A DNA stretch of 64,000 bases from Lentisphaerota bacterium (GTDB taxonomy: Bacteria; Verrucomicrobiota; Lentisphaeria; Oligosphaerales; JABHEG01): NCBI GenBank assembly GCA_018676675.1, contig JABHEG010000134.1, forward strand, positions 62,001-126,000, given 5' to 3'. Positions 16,529-26,509 of the stretch are shown here, one piece after another. Below the pieces are notes generated by a model. That model made no database searches and had not been told where the DNA came from. It worked only from the letters and a program-made list of their open reading frames with translations. The position numbers and the translations under genes were made by a program. Positions within the stretch are counted from its first letter, which is position 1. Each line of letters begins with the position of its first letter.

Positions 16529-17767
16529 ATGGCGACCGAACGGACGATCGGAGTTGGAATCACCGGCACGGGGGGACGAGGTACAACCTGCCTGGGACAG
16601 CGGATCGTCGAGACCGCAGCCGAAACGGGTTTCCGAGTCGTGGCAGTCAACGACGTCAACCCCGAGCGCATGAAAGAGGCGAAGGGATACCTGACCGCGA
16701 AGTTCGCAGCCGCAGGAGTCCAGACCGACATCCAGTGCCACCCTACAGACACGGAATTGGTTGCCGACCCTAACGTCGATATCGTGATTGTCACCAGTCC
16801 CCAGTATGCCCACTGCAAAAACGCAACGATCGGTCTGCGCTCAGGCAAGAAAACCTACGTTGACAAACCGATTGCCCACAACTTGGAGGACGCCGCCCGA
16901 ATCGTCGAAGCGGAAGCGTCCGCGGATAGCCCAATCCTGATGGGTTTCACGCGACGGTACGAGAAGGCATGGCGAACCGCATTCAGCATGATCCAGGATG
17001 GTGTGATCGGCGAAACACGCATGCTGCTCCTGCGTGCGGTCATCCCAAGCCACGTTTACTTCCACAAGTTCTACAGGCGGCGCGAGTGGTCCGGAGGCGT
17101 CCTGAACGAAAAGAGCGCTCACCATTTTGACGTGTTCAACTGGTTTGCCCAGAGTCGAGTGACACAGCTGTCCGCGATCGGTGGCCAAGCGGTGTACCGC
17201 CCTCGGGACGATAGCCCGACGCGCTGCAGCGAGTGCGACTGTGAATGCCCCTATCGGATTGGAGCACGAGGCCAAGCCGAGGCACAGGACCAAATCGCTC
17301 TCTTCGGACGGTCCTGGATGGACGAAACCGAGGAGATCTACCGGCATGACAACTGCGTCTATCTGCCGGGGGCAGACAACTGTGACCACGCGACCGTTCA
17401 GATGCTCTATGAGAATGGGGTGACCGCCAGCCTGTTCCTGTGTGTCTTCGGGCCCCGTGCGCATGACGCGGAGACGTTCGAAATCGTGGGCACAAGCGGA
17501 CGCATCATTCTGGATCGGCATGGGGCAAAGCTCGATGTGGCCAGCGATTACGGAAAGAAGCAGGAGATCATCGACTGCCGGGACGCGGAAACCAAGAGCT
17601 CCCACTTCGGGGCGGATCTGGAACTCGTCCGTGAAATGCGCCGCTGGTATGATGGAGCCATCCCCATCGTCTCAGCCAAAGACGGCTACCAGGCCACCCG
17701 CATGTCCCTCGCGGCTGTGCAATCTCTGACGGACAGCGGAGCGGTGGTTCCCCTGCCGGCCCATTGA
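16529..17767 (+). CDS. Gfo/Idh/MocA-family NAD(P)-dependent oxidoreductase
   Basis: 412 residues from the ATG at 16529 (AAGGGA 8 bases upstream). The N-terminal Rossmann motif is IGVGITGTGGRGTTCLGQ, followed by DIVIVTSPQYAHC and KKTYVDKPIAHNLEDAARIV, where the DKPI/EKPL block carries the catalytic lysine. The C-terminal domain has the usual GGVLNEKSAHHFDVFNWFA metal/substrate helix. A cysteine cluster RCSECDCECPY, found in one branch of the family, is intact. These enzymes oxidise or reduce sugars and inositols. No signal peptide, so cytoplasmic. It is divergent from the propeller gene and transcribed alone. Confidence 0.92.
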   Translation: MATERTIGVGITGTGGRGTTCLGQRIVETAAETGFRVVAVNDVNPERMKEAKGYLTAKFAAAGVQTDIQCHPTDTELVADPNVDIVIVTSPQYAHCKNATIGLRSGKKTYVDKPIAHNLEDAARIVEAEASADSPILMGFTRRYEKAWRTAFSMIQDGVIGETRMLLLRAVIPSHVYFHKFYRRREWSGGVLNEKSAHHFDVFNWFAQSRVTQLSAIGGQAVYRPRDDSPTRCSECDCECPYRIGARGQAEAQDQIALFGRSWMDETEEIYRHDNCVYLPGADNCDHATVQMLYENGVTASLFLCVFGPRAHDAETFEIVGTSGRIILDRHGAKLDVASDYGKKQEIIDCRDAETKSSHFGADLELVREMRRWYDGAIPIVSAKDGYQATRMSLAAVQSLTDSGAVVPLPAH

Positions 17768-17843
17768 CAACGGAGATCGCCTGGTCACCGGGCTCTGAAG
17801 TAGGAAACCGTTAGGCTGGGGAAGGCGTGCTTGGTTGGTTGGG

Positions 17844-17906
17844 CGTAGCGCCGCTCTCCGGGCGGCGGCTCTCTTCGCTGTCGCAGCCATCAGGAGCGGC
17901 GCTACG
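17844..17906. repeat. Perfect 13-bp inverted repeat between two co-oriented genes
   Basis: CGTAGCGCCGCTC (17844-17856) pairs exactly with GAGCGGCGCTACG (17894-17906); the 37-base loop is itself GC-rich. It lies 76 bp after the stop of the oxidoreductase gene and 92 bp before the next start. It could terminate the upstream transcript or be a REP-like repeat; no T-tract follows. Confidence 0.55.
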
Positions 17907-17998
17907 GGCAGATGCCCCCCTGATCTGCTTAACGGTTACTGGAATAGCAGTGTTCGCACAACCATCGGCACACACGCAATCATGTATGGAGGACGATC

Positions 17999-20089
17999 AT
18001 GTCTGGACTGGGAACTGGCTCGGGGATCCTGTGCAGCATCTGTGTGGGGGCCATGACGTCGGCCGGAGCACAGGCCGTCCAGGATTGGTCTGAAGGCACG
18101 TTGTCCTGGACGACGCAGAGCTACTGGCAGGACAAAGACATCCTGCAGAAGTACACGTTCTCACCGAATCGGGACGACAAGGTGGTGGGCGAGTCCAGTG
18201 TCCAGGTCCGGATGCAGGTGGCAGCAGAACGTCCACGAGACTTCGTGGAGCTCCGCCTGACGCTTCCGAAGCCGCTGGATCTGTCTGAAGCCGAAGGGGT
18301 CGAGCTGTGGTTCAAAGTGGTCTCAGGCTCAGGTCTGAGGACACGCGATGCCTTCTTCTGCAGCCCCGGCTTCAAGAAACTCGCCGTTGCCGAGTGGCTC
18401 GATGAAGCCGACCTCTCCTCCCCGGGGGAATGGCAACGGACGGTGATCGATCTCTCCAACGTACGTGTCATCGACAAGGCCACACCAGGCCAGGCCGGCG
18501 TCTATGACCGTCATGATGTAAGAACGATCTGCCTGAATGTCCTGCTTCCCGCGGGAGAGGTGGACATCACACTGCTGATCGACGGAATAGGAACCACAAC
18601 ACTGCCCCCTCTTGCCGACCGCTTACAGGCGGCAGCCCTCAAACAGGATCAGGGGTTTTGGAGATGGCGAGCAAAGTACCCTGAGCGTGACCTGTCGCCA
18701 CGCCCGGAGGATGGACGCAATCTGGGCCTGAGCATTCAAAAGCTGACTCACGGCTTCTCCCCAACCCGACCATTCCTGATCTGGGGAATTGGTCCAAGCT
18801 ACCTCAACTTCCTTGGTGACGGGACGGCTCTGGCGTGCCACCTGCGGCGACGTTTCCCGCAAGCTCCGCACATCATATACAAAAAGCACGTTGGCTCATC
18901 AGTGCCCTGGCGATACGTACTCGGCTGGGCCCAGCACGTCGTCGTCCCCGAGCAACCTGACCTGGTCCTGCTCTATGGAATCGGCCTCGAGAGCGACCTG
19001 GAGAAGATCTTCCAGACACTGCGCCGCCAGACGACCGCCGACATTGTCGTGGCAAGCGTCCACTGGAAGGGCAACGACGTCAAGAACTGGGGCAAGGATG
19101 AAGATGCCACGAACTTCGCCGACATCCCCGCCATGCGCCGAGTCTGCGAAGCCTACGGCGTGGAGTTTGTGGAAAACCGCAAAGAATGGGCTCAGTACCT
19201 GCGTGACAACGATATGAAGGTCGAAGTAGATCCGGAGAATGGTCTACTGATGGACGGAGTGCATCAATCCAAGTACGGGGCCCTCGTGATCAATGAGAAT
19301 ATCGTTCGTCACTTTGCCGCGAGAGACGCATACAACTATGCGCCCGAGAGCCGGGAGCGCCGACTGGGGGTAACACCAGGTGGGAAGGCATCCGCCAAGG
19401 ACAGCGTGGTCCTCACGAGCCCCAACTGGGCCATCCGAAAGGGTGTGGCCCACTCCACCACCCCGGGCAGCAGGATCACGGTCAGCTTCACCGGGAACCG
19501 CATCGATCTCATTGCGCTCAGGTCGCCGGACGGGGGCACGGCACGGGTAGAGGTGGATGGATTGCCCGCGGAACGGGTGCCAGGTTTTCTCGCCGGTCCG
19601 ATTGCCTGCGGTCCCGGAAATGCCCGTCCGAAAAGCGGCTCAGTGCGAGACATCGGCCCCCACGGCATTGCCCTTGGGGCCAACCTTGTGCCCCAAGCCT
19701 GGACCATCGCGGTGACCGACGATGAAGGAGGATACAAGCTCACAGGGGATACCACGGGGGAAGACGGCGTGGGTAACATGCTGAAACCGTTTACCAGCAA
19801 CAGCGGCCAGATCTGCATTCCGCCTGAACGTTGGCGCCATGGAGCAGGATGCGTCCCGTTTCTGAACCCGTGGAACGGCAAGATCGTCAACCAGGCAGGA
19901 GATACCTACACGTTCACCGTCACACGCACGTGCGAGCCTACAGTGGACTTCCGGGGAAAAGAAGGGGAATGCCGCATCCAGATCTGCCAAGGCCTGGCAA
20001 ACGGGGCACACGTCCTCGAACTGATCACCGTTGGGAATGCCCCTGTCGCGATCAAGGCGTTCGACACGTATGAACCGCCGCTGCGCTGA
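17999..20089 (+). CDS. Secreted SGNH/GDSL-type hydrolase with N-terminal binding module
   Basis: 696 residues, ATG with GGAGG 7 bases upstream, signal peptide MSGLGTGSGILCSICVGAMTSAGAQA. Residues about 28-195 form a jelly-roll-like module (LPKPLDLSEAEGVELWFKV...DLSNVRVID). Residues about 255-445 fit an SGNH hydrolase: WGIGPSYLNFLGDG would be block I with S267 as nucleophile, VLLYGIGLESDL lies where block III (usually GxND) belongs, and LLMDGVHQSKYGALVIN is block V with D419 and H422. The C-terminal 250 residues are beta-rich, with VTFTGNRIDLIALRSPDGGTARVEVDG. SGNH enzymes in this setting remove acetyl or other acyl groups from polysaccharides. Block III is unusual, so activity is uncertain. 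Confidence 0.8.
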   Translation: MSGLGTGSGILCSICVGAMTSAGAQAVQDWSEGTLSWTTQSYWQDKDILQKYTFSPNRDDKVVGESSVQVRMQVAAERPRDFVELRLTLPKPLDLSEAEGVELWFKVVSGSGLRTRDAFFCSPGFKKLAVAEWLDEADLSSPGEWQRTVIDLSNVRVIDKATPGQAGVYDRHDVRTICLNVLLPAGEVDITLLIDGIGTTTLPPLADRLQAAALKQDQGFWRWRAKYPERDLSPRPEDGRNLGLSIQKLTHGFSPTRPFLIWGIGPSYLNFLGDGTALACHLRRRFPQAPHIIYKKHVGSSVPWRYVLGWAQHVVVPEQPDLVLLYGIGLESDLEKIFQTLRRQTTADIVVASVHWKGNDVKNWGKDEDATNFADIPAMRRVCEAYGVEFVENRKEWAQYLRDNDMKVEVDPENGLLMDGVHQSKYGALVINENIVRHFAARDAYNYAPESRERRLGVTPGGKASAKDSVVLTSPNWAIRKGVAHSTTPGSRITVSFTGNRIDLIALRSPDGGTARVEVDGLPAERVPGFLAGPIACGPGNARPKSGSVRDIGPHGIALGANLVPQAWTIAVTDDEGGYKLTGDTTGEDGVGNMLKPFTSNSGQICIPPERWRHGAGCVPFLNPWNGKIVNQAGDTYTFTVTRTCEPTVDFRGKEGECRIQICQGLANGAHVLELITVGNAPVAIKAFDTYEPPLR

Positions 20090-20121
20090 ACACCCGGCCC
20101 GCGGCCCCGTCCACCCGGGAC

Positions 20122-22368
20122 TCATTTCAGAGCAGCAGACATCGCTTCGACGGCATCCGCAAGTTCGGTTCGCGCACGGGAGACCGCCGTCACGTCCAGC
20201 GTGTAGGGCTCGTCGTTGGCGCCCCTGACATTGGGCCATCGCGTAACCAGTTCGAGACACGCGGCCACCGCAGTCCGGCCACGGCGCGCGACGTCAGCCA
20301 GGCCAGCGTGCTCCAGCTTCTCAGCAAGCCCCTCAGCGAGGAACATCAGCTCAGCGTCCTCCAGTCCCTCCCGGAACAGCTCCCAGCGGATCGAGTCGAT
20401 GGGACCTCGTTCCTGCGGAGTTCGCGGCGGATACAGCAGGACACCCGAGTCGCCCTTACCGGCCGTCCACGGATCGGCCATTGTGTTGCGCCAGCAAACG
20501 GTTCCCCACCATGAGTAACTGCCATCCACGCGATACTTGGCGAGAAGCCATGGCCAAAGCCGCACCCGAATCGGCCGATGCTCCGGGAAATTGACCGCGT
20601 TGTTGTAGACGTAGATCTCACAGCCGGCACGACGAGCCGCCTCGATCGCCTCGATGTGCTGGTCCCAGGCATCGGTGTGAAGGACCCAGAGCTTCGCGAC
20701 GTCGATGAGCTTCGGGTGCGGGTGAGTTGCGGTCATCGCAACGGTCAGCTCGGGCTCGATATCGAGTAGGAGCTTGGCGAGAGTGCGAAGCCCATTGATC
20801 GTCGCCGGATCAGACAGATTCGGCTCATCAAAATTGCGCACGCTCGGGGAAAGGAAGAGGCCGCCCGCCTTGAGCTTCGCGACAAGCTGCCCCATGTAAT
20901 CGCGGAACGGCTTCTCAAAGGCTGGATCGAGGGTCGTGAGGGCATCATCTGCAAAGATCGTCCGACGCTGCCAAGCCGCCTCACGGGTCAATCGGTGCGT
21001 CCCTCTGTGCCCGATCCAAAGGCTGGGGATATTGAAGCGAGTGGCCCCGTAGCTGTCCCGCATGAGGCGGAGATGAGCCACGTAACGCTCCGCATCGAGA
21101 GTCGCCTTGTCCCCATTCAGTTTGACGCCTACACGTACCCCCGGGCTGCAGCGGGAGCGGTGCTCGTAGACATTCCGGTAGTAGCGCTGCAAGACCTCAT
21201 CCGGTGTACCCGACTCGCGCGCCAGAGCCAGGTTCAGTCGGACATTTGAGCGGGTGTCGAGCCGCGACACCACGGGCAGGGCAAATGGACGGACTCGGAC
21301 GCGCAGCGGGATCTCGCCCTGGGTGGCTCCTGCGCTGAGCAGACGAAGCCGCGTGACATAGTCACCCGGAGCCTGATCTCGCCCCACTCGCAGCGTGAAC
21401 CAGAATGCCTGACTGACGCCCGGCTCCAAATCCATCGGCAACCGATCAGTCAGCGGATCGGGATTGACACCACGCCGTCCATACGGTCCCATGGGCCGGT
21501 CGATGACCACGGTCTCAACGCGTCGGCAGCGGATGGTTCCAGGAAGGAACGCTCCGGGGCCGGAGAGCGGGGCCCACGTCCACGCTGCCGCAGCCCAGTC
21601 GGTCTTCGGCGTGACCGCAATCTGGAACGACTCGAACTCGCCCTGAGCGGGAGCAAGAGAGATTCCCTCCCGCAACGCACCGTCAGGGGGGAGTTGTGTG
21701 GGCAGGATCTTGCGGTTCGCATCGTCGGTCCAGACGACGGCATCCTCCAGCCGTGCCAGGACGAGCGCCGTGTCCGGCACGGTCCGCGCTTCGAGCTCTT
21801 CGATCACGATATCGTCCAGCCAGATGCGCGATTTGGGGTTGGTGCTGCGTATCTTGATCAGCAGGTTGAGCTCTTCTGCGCCTTCGGGAGGCACGAAGTC
21901 GCCTGCCTCGTAAAGGACCCAGCCATCTGCATCCGCTCCGCCCTCATACACACCGTCAACGAAACGTCCTCGTGTGTCTGTCGCCAGAAGGGGGATGGGC
22001 CTATAGAGGATCACGTCCATCTTGCGGGGAGCTGTCGGTACGCGGACATAGAGAACCACTCGGCTGGGCAGGTTCTCCGTCCGGGCATAGAAACGAACGG
22101 AATGCGGATGTCCAGGGACAACGGGCACGCTGGTGCTCCAGCCTCCGTCCAGTCCGCGCAGCCCGAGGCTACACTTCCCAGAACGACTCACGGCCTGGTC
22201 GTACCAACCTTCGGCGCCGTTCCAGGAATAGAAGCTCCAGCCGGCCGGTGTGTCTGCCGTGCCTTCTTCAACGCCAGGGTTGGGCAGTCGGTTCGCTCCT
22301 GCGCCGGCAGCTGCAGCCCAACCCACGGCCGCCAGGGCCGCAACAGTGATGCCAACTCGTCTCAACAT
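20122..22368 (-). CDS. Secreted DUF4091 protein (GH123-like)
   Basis: 748 residues from the ATG at 22368, chosen because it opens a signal peptide (MLRRVGITVAALAAVGWAAAAGAGA); the frame stays open upstream to 22749 but that part reads as non-coding. The N-terminal 150 residues are a jelly-roll carbohydrate-binding-like module (NPGVEEGTADTPAGWSFYSWNGAEGW). The centre is a beta domain plus TIM barrel, and the C terminus has the DUF4091 signature SIRWELFREGLEDAELMFLAE. DUF4091 proteins are related to GH123 N-acetyl-galactosaminidases. GH123 uses a neighbouring Asp-Glu pair; NFDEPNLSD is a possible place for it. Divergent from the next propeller gene across 205 bp that include a C10 run. Confidence 0.86.
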   Translation of the reverse strand: MLRRVGITVAALAAVGWAAAAGAGANRLPNPGVEEGTADTPAGWSFYSWNGAEGWYDQAVSRSGKCSLGLRGLDGGWSTSVPVVPGHPHSVRFYARTENLPSRVVLYVRVPTAPRKMDVILYRPIPLLATDTRGRFVDGVYEGGADADGWVLYEAGDFVPPEGAEELNLLIKIRSTNPKSRIWLDDIVIEELEARTVPDTALVLARLEDAVVWTDDANRKILPTQLPPDGALREGISLAPAQGEFESFQIAVTPKTDWAAAAWTWAPLSGPGAFLPGTIRCRRVETVVIDRPMGPYGRRGVNPDPLTDRLPMDLEPGVSQAFWFTLRVGRDQAPGDYVTRLRLLSAGATQGEIPLRVRVRPFALPVVSRLDTRSNVRLNLALARESGTPDEVLQRYYRNVYEHRSRCSPGVRVGVKLNGDKATLDAERYVAHLRLMRDSYGATRFNIPSLWIGHRGTHRLTREAAWQRRTIFADDALTTLDPAFEKPFRDYMGQLVAKLKAGGLFLSPSVRNFDEPNLSDPATINGLRTLAKLLLDIEPELTVAMTATHPHPKLIDVAKLWVLHTDAWDQHIEAIEAARRAGCEIYVYNNAVNFPEHRPIRVRLWPWLLAKYRVDGSYSWWGTVCWRNTMADPWTAGKGDSGVLLYPPRTPQERGPIDSIRWELFREGLEDAELMFLAEGLAEKLEHAGLADVARRGRTAVAACLELVTRWPNVRGANDEPYTLDVTAVSRARTELADAVEAMSAALK

Positions 22369-22573
22369 GGTCCATCGACTCCTACATGGCCTCAATCTTC
22401 TGCTCCAACGGGACAGGCCCGTTGGGGGCATCGTCGTCGTCCCCCCCCCCAGCGACCTTGTGTCGTTGGAGGAACAGATCTGCTCTGAGCTGTCGCCGGG
22501 AGTCCGGCGGAGTAAAGTAGCACCAGGAATTCGCAGGAACATCCACACCGACGGAACAGAGGATGCACAGGCA

Positions 22574-25500
22574 ATGATACGCATCAAACAGGTCTCCCTT
22601 CTCACTTCATCTCTGCTTTGTCTGGGAGTGGCATGCTGCGCCGGGGACTGGCCCACGTACCGAAACGACGCGAGACGCTCCGGGAGCACGGCGGAAGAAC
22701 TCCCTGCGACCCTCAAGCCGACGTGGAGCATCAAACTCCCCGCGTTCACGCCGGCATTCCCGAACGAACCGCGGCAGCAGTTCGACCGATCCTACGAGCC
22801 GGTCTGTGCCAACGGGACACTGGTCATCGGCAGCCCGGTTGACGGCAGTGTTCGGGCATTCTCAGCCGAAACCGGCAAGGCGCTGTGGGCCCATTTCACC
22901 GACGGGCCCGTGCGGCTCGCCCCCGTGCTACACGATGGCAAGGTTTTGGTCGGGTCAGACGATGGCACGTTCCGCTGCCTCAACCTGGCAGACGGACGTG
23001 TCCTGTGGCTCAAGAAGACGTATCCGTCAGAACGCCCGAATCTCCGCCTGTTGGGCAACAACCGGCTGATCAGCATGTGGCCCGTACGCGGCGGTCCCGT
23101 GGTCGTCAACGACATCGTGTACTTCGGTTGCGGCGTGTGGCCCACGATGGGAATCTACATCCATGCCCTGCGTGTAGCCGATGGCAGTCCCGTGTGGGCG
23201 AATCCCCAGCTGTCCCTGCTCCAACATGTCCGGATCGACCACAATAAGCTGTTTGATGCGGGCGTTTCGCCGCAAGGCTACCTGCTCGCTACGGACATCC
23301 ATCTGGTGCTGCCCAACGGCCGTTCACAACCCCTCGCCCTCAACCGCTCGGATGGGTCACTGTTCCATTTCGTGCAGGGCTACCGGAATGGCGACTGCCA
23401 AGTGACCATCGGAGGCGACTACGCATTCGTGGGTAAACGCGGCGTGGTGAGTCTAACTGACTTCCGGGAGATGGGCAACAAGTGGGGCCGCGCTGGCGAC
23501 AAAGCACCTCAGGGCTTTGATCACTCCCGCTTCGATCAGTTCGAAGGCCCCTACCACTCCTACAAACACTTCTCCGGCTGCAATGCGGACTCTGTGTTCG
23601 AGGGTAACATGGCCTACAGCTTAGCGCAGGGCGCCTTCTATGCACACGACCTGTCGAAGGCGGCTGTGTCCGAGTGGGAAAGCGGGAAGGTTAAGCCCTT
23701 CCGTTGGGACGTACCGATGACCATTCGCGTACCAGTGGGCCTCGGTAGCTCCTCGCGGCTTTTCCTCAAGGCAGGAAAGCGGCTCTATGGAAGTGCTAAG
23801 AACTCGGTGCTGGCCATAGAGCTGACAGGCACCAAACCGGCGGCCAAAATCGCCTGGAAGCACGATCTACCTGCCCCTCCGACATCGGTGATCGCAGCTG
23901 CGAACCGCCTGTTCGTCGCTCTGAAAGACGGCACGATCACGTGCCTGTCAGCGGAAGGACAGGCACCCGTCGTGGCGGCACCGGAACGCGCCCGCGCCCC
24001 GGCCGCATCCGCTGAACTGGCGACCATGCTCAAAGCATCCGATGCCCGTGCGGGATTCTGCGTGGTGTACGGGAGCCTGTCAACCGGCGAAATCGATCAT
24101 CTGTTGACTGAAACAGACCTGCGCCTGGTTGTGGTCAGCCCGGAAGATAAGCGGACAGAAGCCCTGCGGAGAACCTATGGAGGGAGCACGGATTACGGCA
24201 CCCGACTAGAGGTCTTCACCGGGAAGGCCGACACGTTCGAACTACCTGCCTACCTGGCTTCGGCCCTGTGGGTCCGTAACAGCGGAAGCATCCCCACGAG
24301 CGCCGCATTGCTCAAGCGCCTTTGGCACGCCGTGCGCCCCTATGGTGGCGTGCTCTGCATAACGGGGTCCGACGAGCTGCTTGCGGGGGCAAAGGCTCAG
24401 CTTGGGGCAGCGGCCCTCTCCGGCGGAACGGCGCCCGTGGACAGCGGCGGTGCAGTCGCCGTCCGGCGCCCGAATGCCCCCGAAGGCGCGGCGGACTGGA
24501 CCCACGAAACAGCCGACGCGGCCCGAAGCCACTTCTCCAAAGACACGGCAGTTCAGGCCCCCCTGGCCCCCCTGTGGTATGGTGACGGGCCGGACCACGG
24601 TTTCTTCAAGAGAAAGGACTACGGCCGCGGCGTCAAACCTCAGGTTGCCCACGGGCGCGTCTTTGCACTGCAGCAGTTCAGTAGGACGCTCTACGCCTAC
24701 GACGCGTACACCGGGCGGAGCCTCTGGAAGCAGCGCGGGGAAGGGAAAGAGGCCGGCTTCATCACCCGTTTCGTCTCGCGTCCGGAAGGTGTCTACGCCG
24801 CGGGCCGAGGAGTCTGTGCGGTCTACGATCCAGCGACGGGGCGTGAACTCCGCCGAATGACGTTCTCCGAAGCCATGCCGGCCGACTCGAAAGCACGGGC
24901 TGCGGGGGTCGTGGTGACGGACACATCCGTCCTCATTGCCGGAGCAAATGTCGCGACCGGCGCCATTGAGCAAGGACTGTGGGATGCTGAGGTACTCGTC
25001 TGCCTGGACCGTAAATCCGGCAAAATCCGCTGGAAACGAGCAGCTGGGGAACGCTTCAATATCAAAGCCCTCGCTGCTCACGATGGACGCGTTTTCTGTA
25101 CCGACTCGATGTCGCCCTTGGCGAGCGAGTACTGGAAACGTCGTGGAGCTGGCGTAACCGAGTGCAGCTCGACAGTCATGGCGCTGAACGAAATGACCGG
25201 CGATGTGCTGTGGCAACACCAATTCACATCTCCCTATCGCCAGCACGGAGCAAGCGGCTGGCTCAGCGTTCGGACGCGGGATGACTGGCTGGTGTGTGTT
25301 ACTGCGACCAACCGGGTGATTGCCGGCCGGGAACGCCACGCTGTGCTGCTGGCTGCGGACAACGGGACCGTCGTCTGGGAGAAGGACGTCGGGCTGGCCC
25401 AGCCGCTGATCATCATGGGCAAGCACCTGCTCGACCAGGCTGGACGACGCGTCGACATCGAGACAGCGGAAGTCCTCAAGGGCGGACTCTTCGCCCGAGG

Positions 25501-26509
25501 TGGCTGCAACTACGCTGTAGCCAACCAACACCTTGCGATCCTGCGCGACCAGACGGTGTGCTACGTCGACATCGACAGCGGTGAACGTCACCGCTTGCGC
25601 AACATGCGCTCAGGATGCAGCAATAGTACAATCCCGGCTGCCGGACTCCTCAACATCCCGAACTTCGCCGTGGGATGCGTCTGCAACTACCCCATCCAGA
25701 CCTCTTCCGCCTGGCTCCACATGCCGGGGACGGAAGAGTGGGGTGGGACAGCCCCCGTGAAGGTCACTCCGGTCCCGGGAAACACCAGCATCCCCATCGT
25801 CAGCAGCGATGTCGCCCGGGCAATGCACGCCTTCAAGCGGAGCTTCCTGGTCGAGGATCCTGAGGCTGCCAAAGAGCACCTCGTGGGGCATTGGACCTTT
25901 GACAACATCTCCGCCGACAAACCGAATCATGCTCCTGACCTATCCGTAAGCAAAGCGGTCTGTACCCTCTCTAACCCGGCCTTCGAGCCCCGGGGCAAAG
26001 GGCAGGCCCTGACCTGTGAAGCCGATGTCGCTAAGACCTGTGGCGGTGCGCGCCTCCCTGCCCCCGCCGATATGCGCCAAGCCTTCACCATGTCCGCCTG
26101 GGTCAAGCTCGGGGACAAGCAGTACAAAGGCGCGGCAGGAGTCTTCGAGTGTCCGCAATGGTACCGCTTGATGGTCGACAACACCACGCCCCCCTACACG
26201 ATCAGTCTGAGCCTTCAGACCGCTGAGAGGTCGTGGCGAACGGTACGAACACCAAAGAGTCTCAAGCCGGGAGAGTGGAACCACGTGGCCGCGACCTTCG
26301 ACGGAGAAGTGGGCGAACTGGTCATGTACCTGAACGGCAAAGAAATCTCCCGTAGCGACGGACGGGCATGCACAGTCGGGCCTTCAGGAAGTGGGATCGC
26401 CATCGGCAGCCGCGACGGCGGGGCCTACCTCAGAGGAGCGCTGGACGAGGTGCGCCTCTACAAGCGTGCCCTCGGCCCCAAAGCCATCGCCGCCATCGCG
26501 AGTGAGTGA
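22574..26509 (+). CDS. Exported PQQ-propeller / methyltransferase-like / propeller / LamG protein
   Basis: 1311 residues from the ATG at 22574, which opens a signal peptide (MIRIKQVSLLTSSLLCLGVACCAG); the open frame upstream is rejected because it runs through the divergent promoter region. Residues 25-465: first PQQ-type propeller, starting DWPTYRNDARRSGSTAEELP, with blades like VRAFSAETGKALWAHF. Residues about 480-600: degraded methyltransferase-like domain (FCVVYGSLSTGEIDHLL...LRLVVVSPEDKR...RLWHAVRPYGGVLCI). From 641 (DWTHETADAARSHFSKD): second propeller (LYAYDAYTGRSLWKQ, VVWEKDVGLAQ). Residues 1103-1311: LamG/concanavalin-like module (LVGHWTFDN...AFTMSAWVKLG...GEWNHVAATFDG...LDEVRLYKRAL). 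Probably on the cell surface, binding polysaccharide through LamG. It ends in a convergent gap filled with repeats. Confidence 0.9.
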   Translation: MIRIKQVSLLTSSLLCLGVACCAGDWPTYRNDARRSGSTAEELPATLKPTWSIKLPAFTPAFPNEPRQQFDRSYEPVCANGTLVIGSPVDGSVRAFSAETGKALWAHFTDGPVRLAPVLHDGKVLVGSDDGTFRCLNLADGRVLWLKKTYPSERPNLRLLGNNRLISMWPVRGGPVVVNDIVYFGCGVWPTMGIYIHALRVADGSPVWANPQLSLLQHVRIDHNKLFDAGVSPQGYLLATDIHLVLPNGRSQPLALNRSDGSLFHFVQGYRNGDCQVTIGGDYAFVGKRGVVSLTDFREMGNKWGRAGDKAPQGFDHSRFDQFEGPYHSYKHFSGCNADSVFEGNMAYSLAQGAFYAHDLSKAAVSEWESGKVKPFRWDVPMTIRVPVGLGSSSRLFLKAGKRLYGSAKNSVLAIELTGTKPAAKIAWKHDLPAPPTSVIAAANRLFVALKDGTITCLSAEGQAPVVAAPERARAPAASAELATMLKASDARAGFCVVYGSLSTGEIDHLLTETDLRLVVVSPEDKRTEALRRTYGGSTDYGTRLEVFTGKADTFELPAYLASALWVRNSGSIPTSAALLKRLWHAVRPYGGVLCITGSDELLAGAKAQLGAAALSGGTAPVDSGGAVAVRRPNAPEGAADWTHETADAARSHFSKDTAVQAPLAPLWYGDGPDHGFFKRKDYGRGVKPQVAHGRVFALQQFSRTLYAYDAYTGRSLWKQRGEGKEAGFITRFVSRPEGVYAAGRGVCAVYDPATGRELRRMTFSEAMPADSKARAAGVVVTDTSVLIAGANVATGAIEQGLWDAEVLVCLDRKSGKIRWKRAAGERFNIKALAAHDGRVFCTDSMSPLASEYWKRRGAGVTECSSTVMALNEMTGDVLWQHQFTSPYRQHGASGWLSVRTRDDWLVCVTATNRVIAGRERHAVLLAADNGTVVWEKDVGLAQPLIIMGKHLLDQAGRRVDIETAEVLKGGLFARGGCNYAVANQHLAILRDQTVCYVDIDSGERHRLRNMRSGCSNSTIPAAGLLNIPNFAVGCVCNYPIQTSSAWLHMPGTEEWGGTAPVKVTPVPGNTSIPIVSSDVARAMHAFKRSFLVEDPEAAKEHLVGHWTFDNISADKPNHAPDLSVSKAVCTLSNPAFEPRGKGQALTCEADVAKTCGGARLPAPADMRQAFTMSAWVKLGDKQYKGAAGVFECPQWYRLMVDNTTPPYTISLSLQTAERSWRTVRTPKSLKPGEWNHVAATFDGEVGELVMYLNGKEISRSDGRACTVGPSGSGIAIGSRDGGAYLRGALDEVRLYKRALGPKAIAAIASE

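Noticed and set aside
22369..22749. N-terminal extension of the DUF4091 protein up to 22749
   Set aside because: The extra 127 residues are arginine-rich and would precede a normal signal peptide; the region also holds the divergent start of the next gene.
24242..25591. 449-codon minus-strand frame opposite the 22574-26509 gene
   Set aside because: The plus strand encodes clear propeller blades here; the antisense product lacks any motif and has shadow-frame composition.
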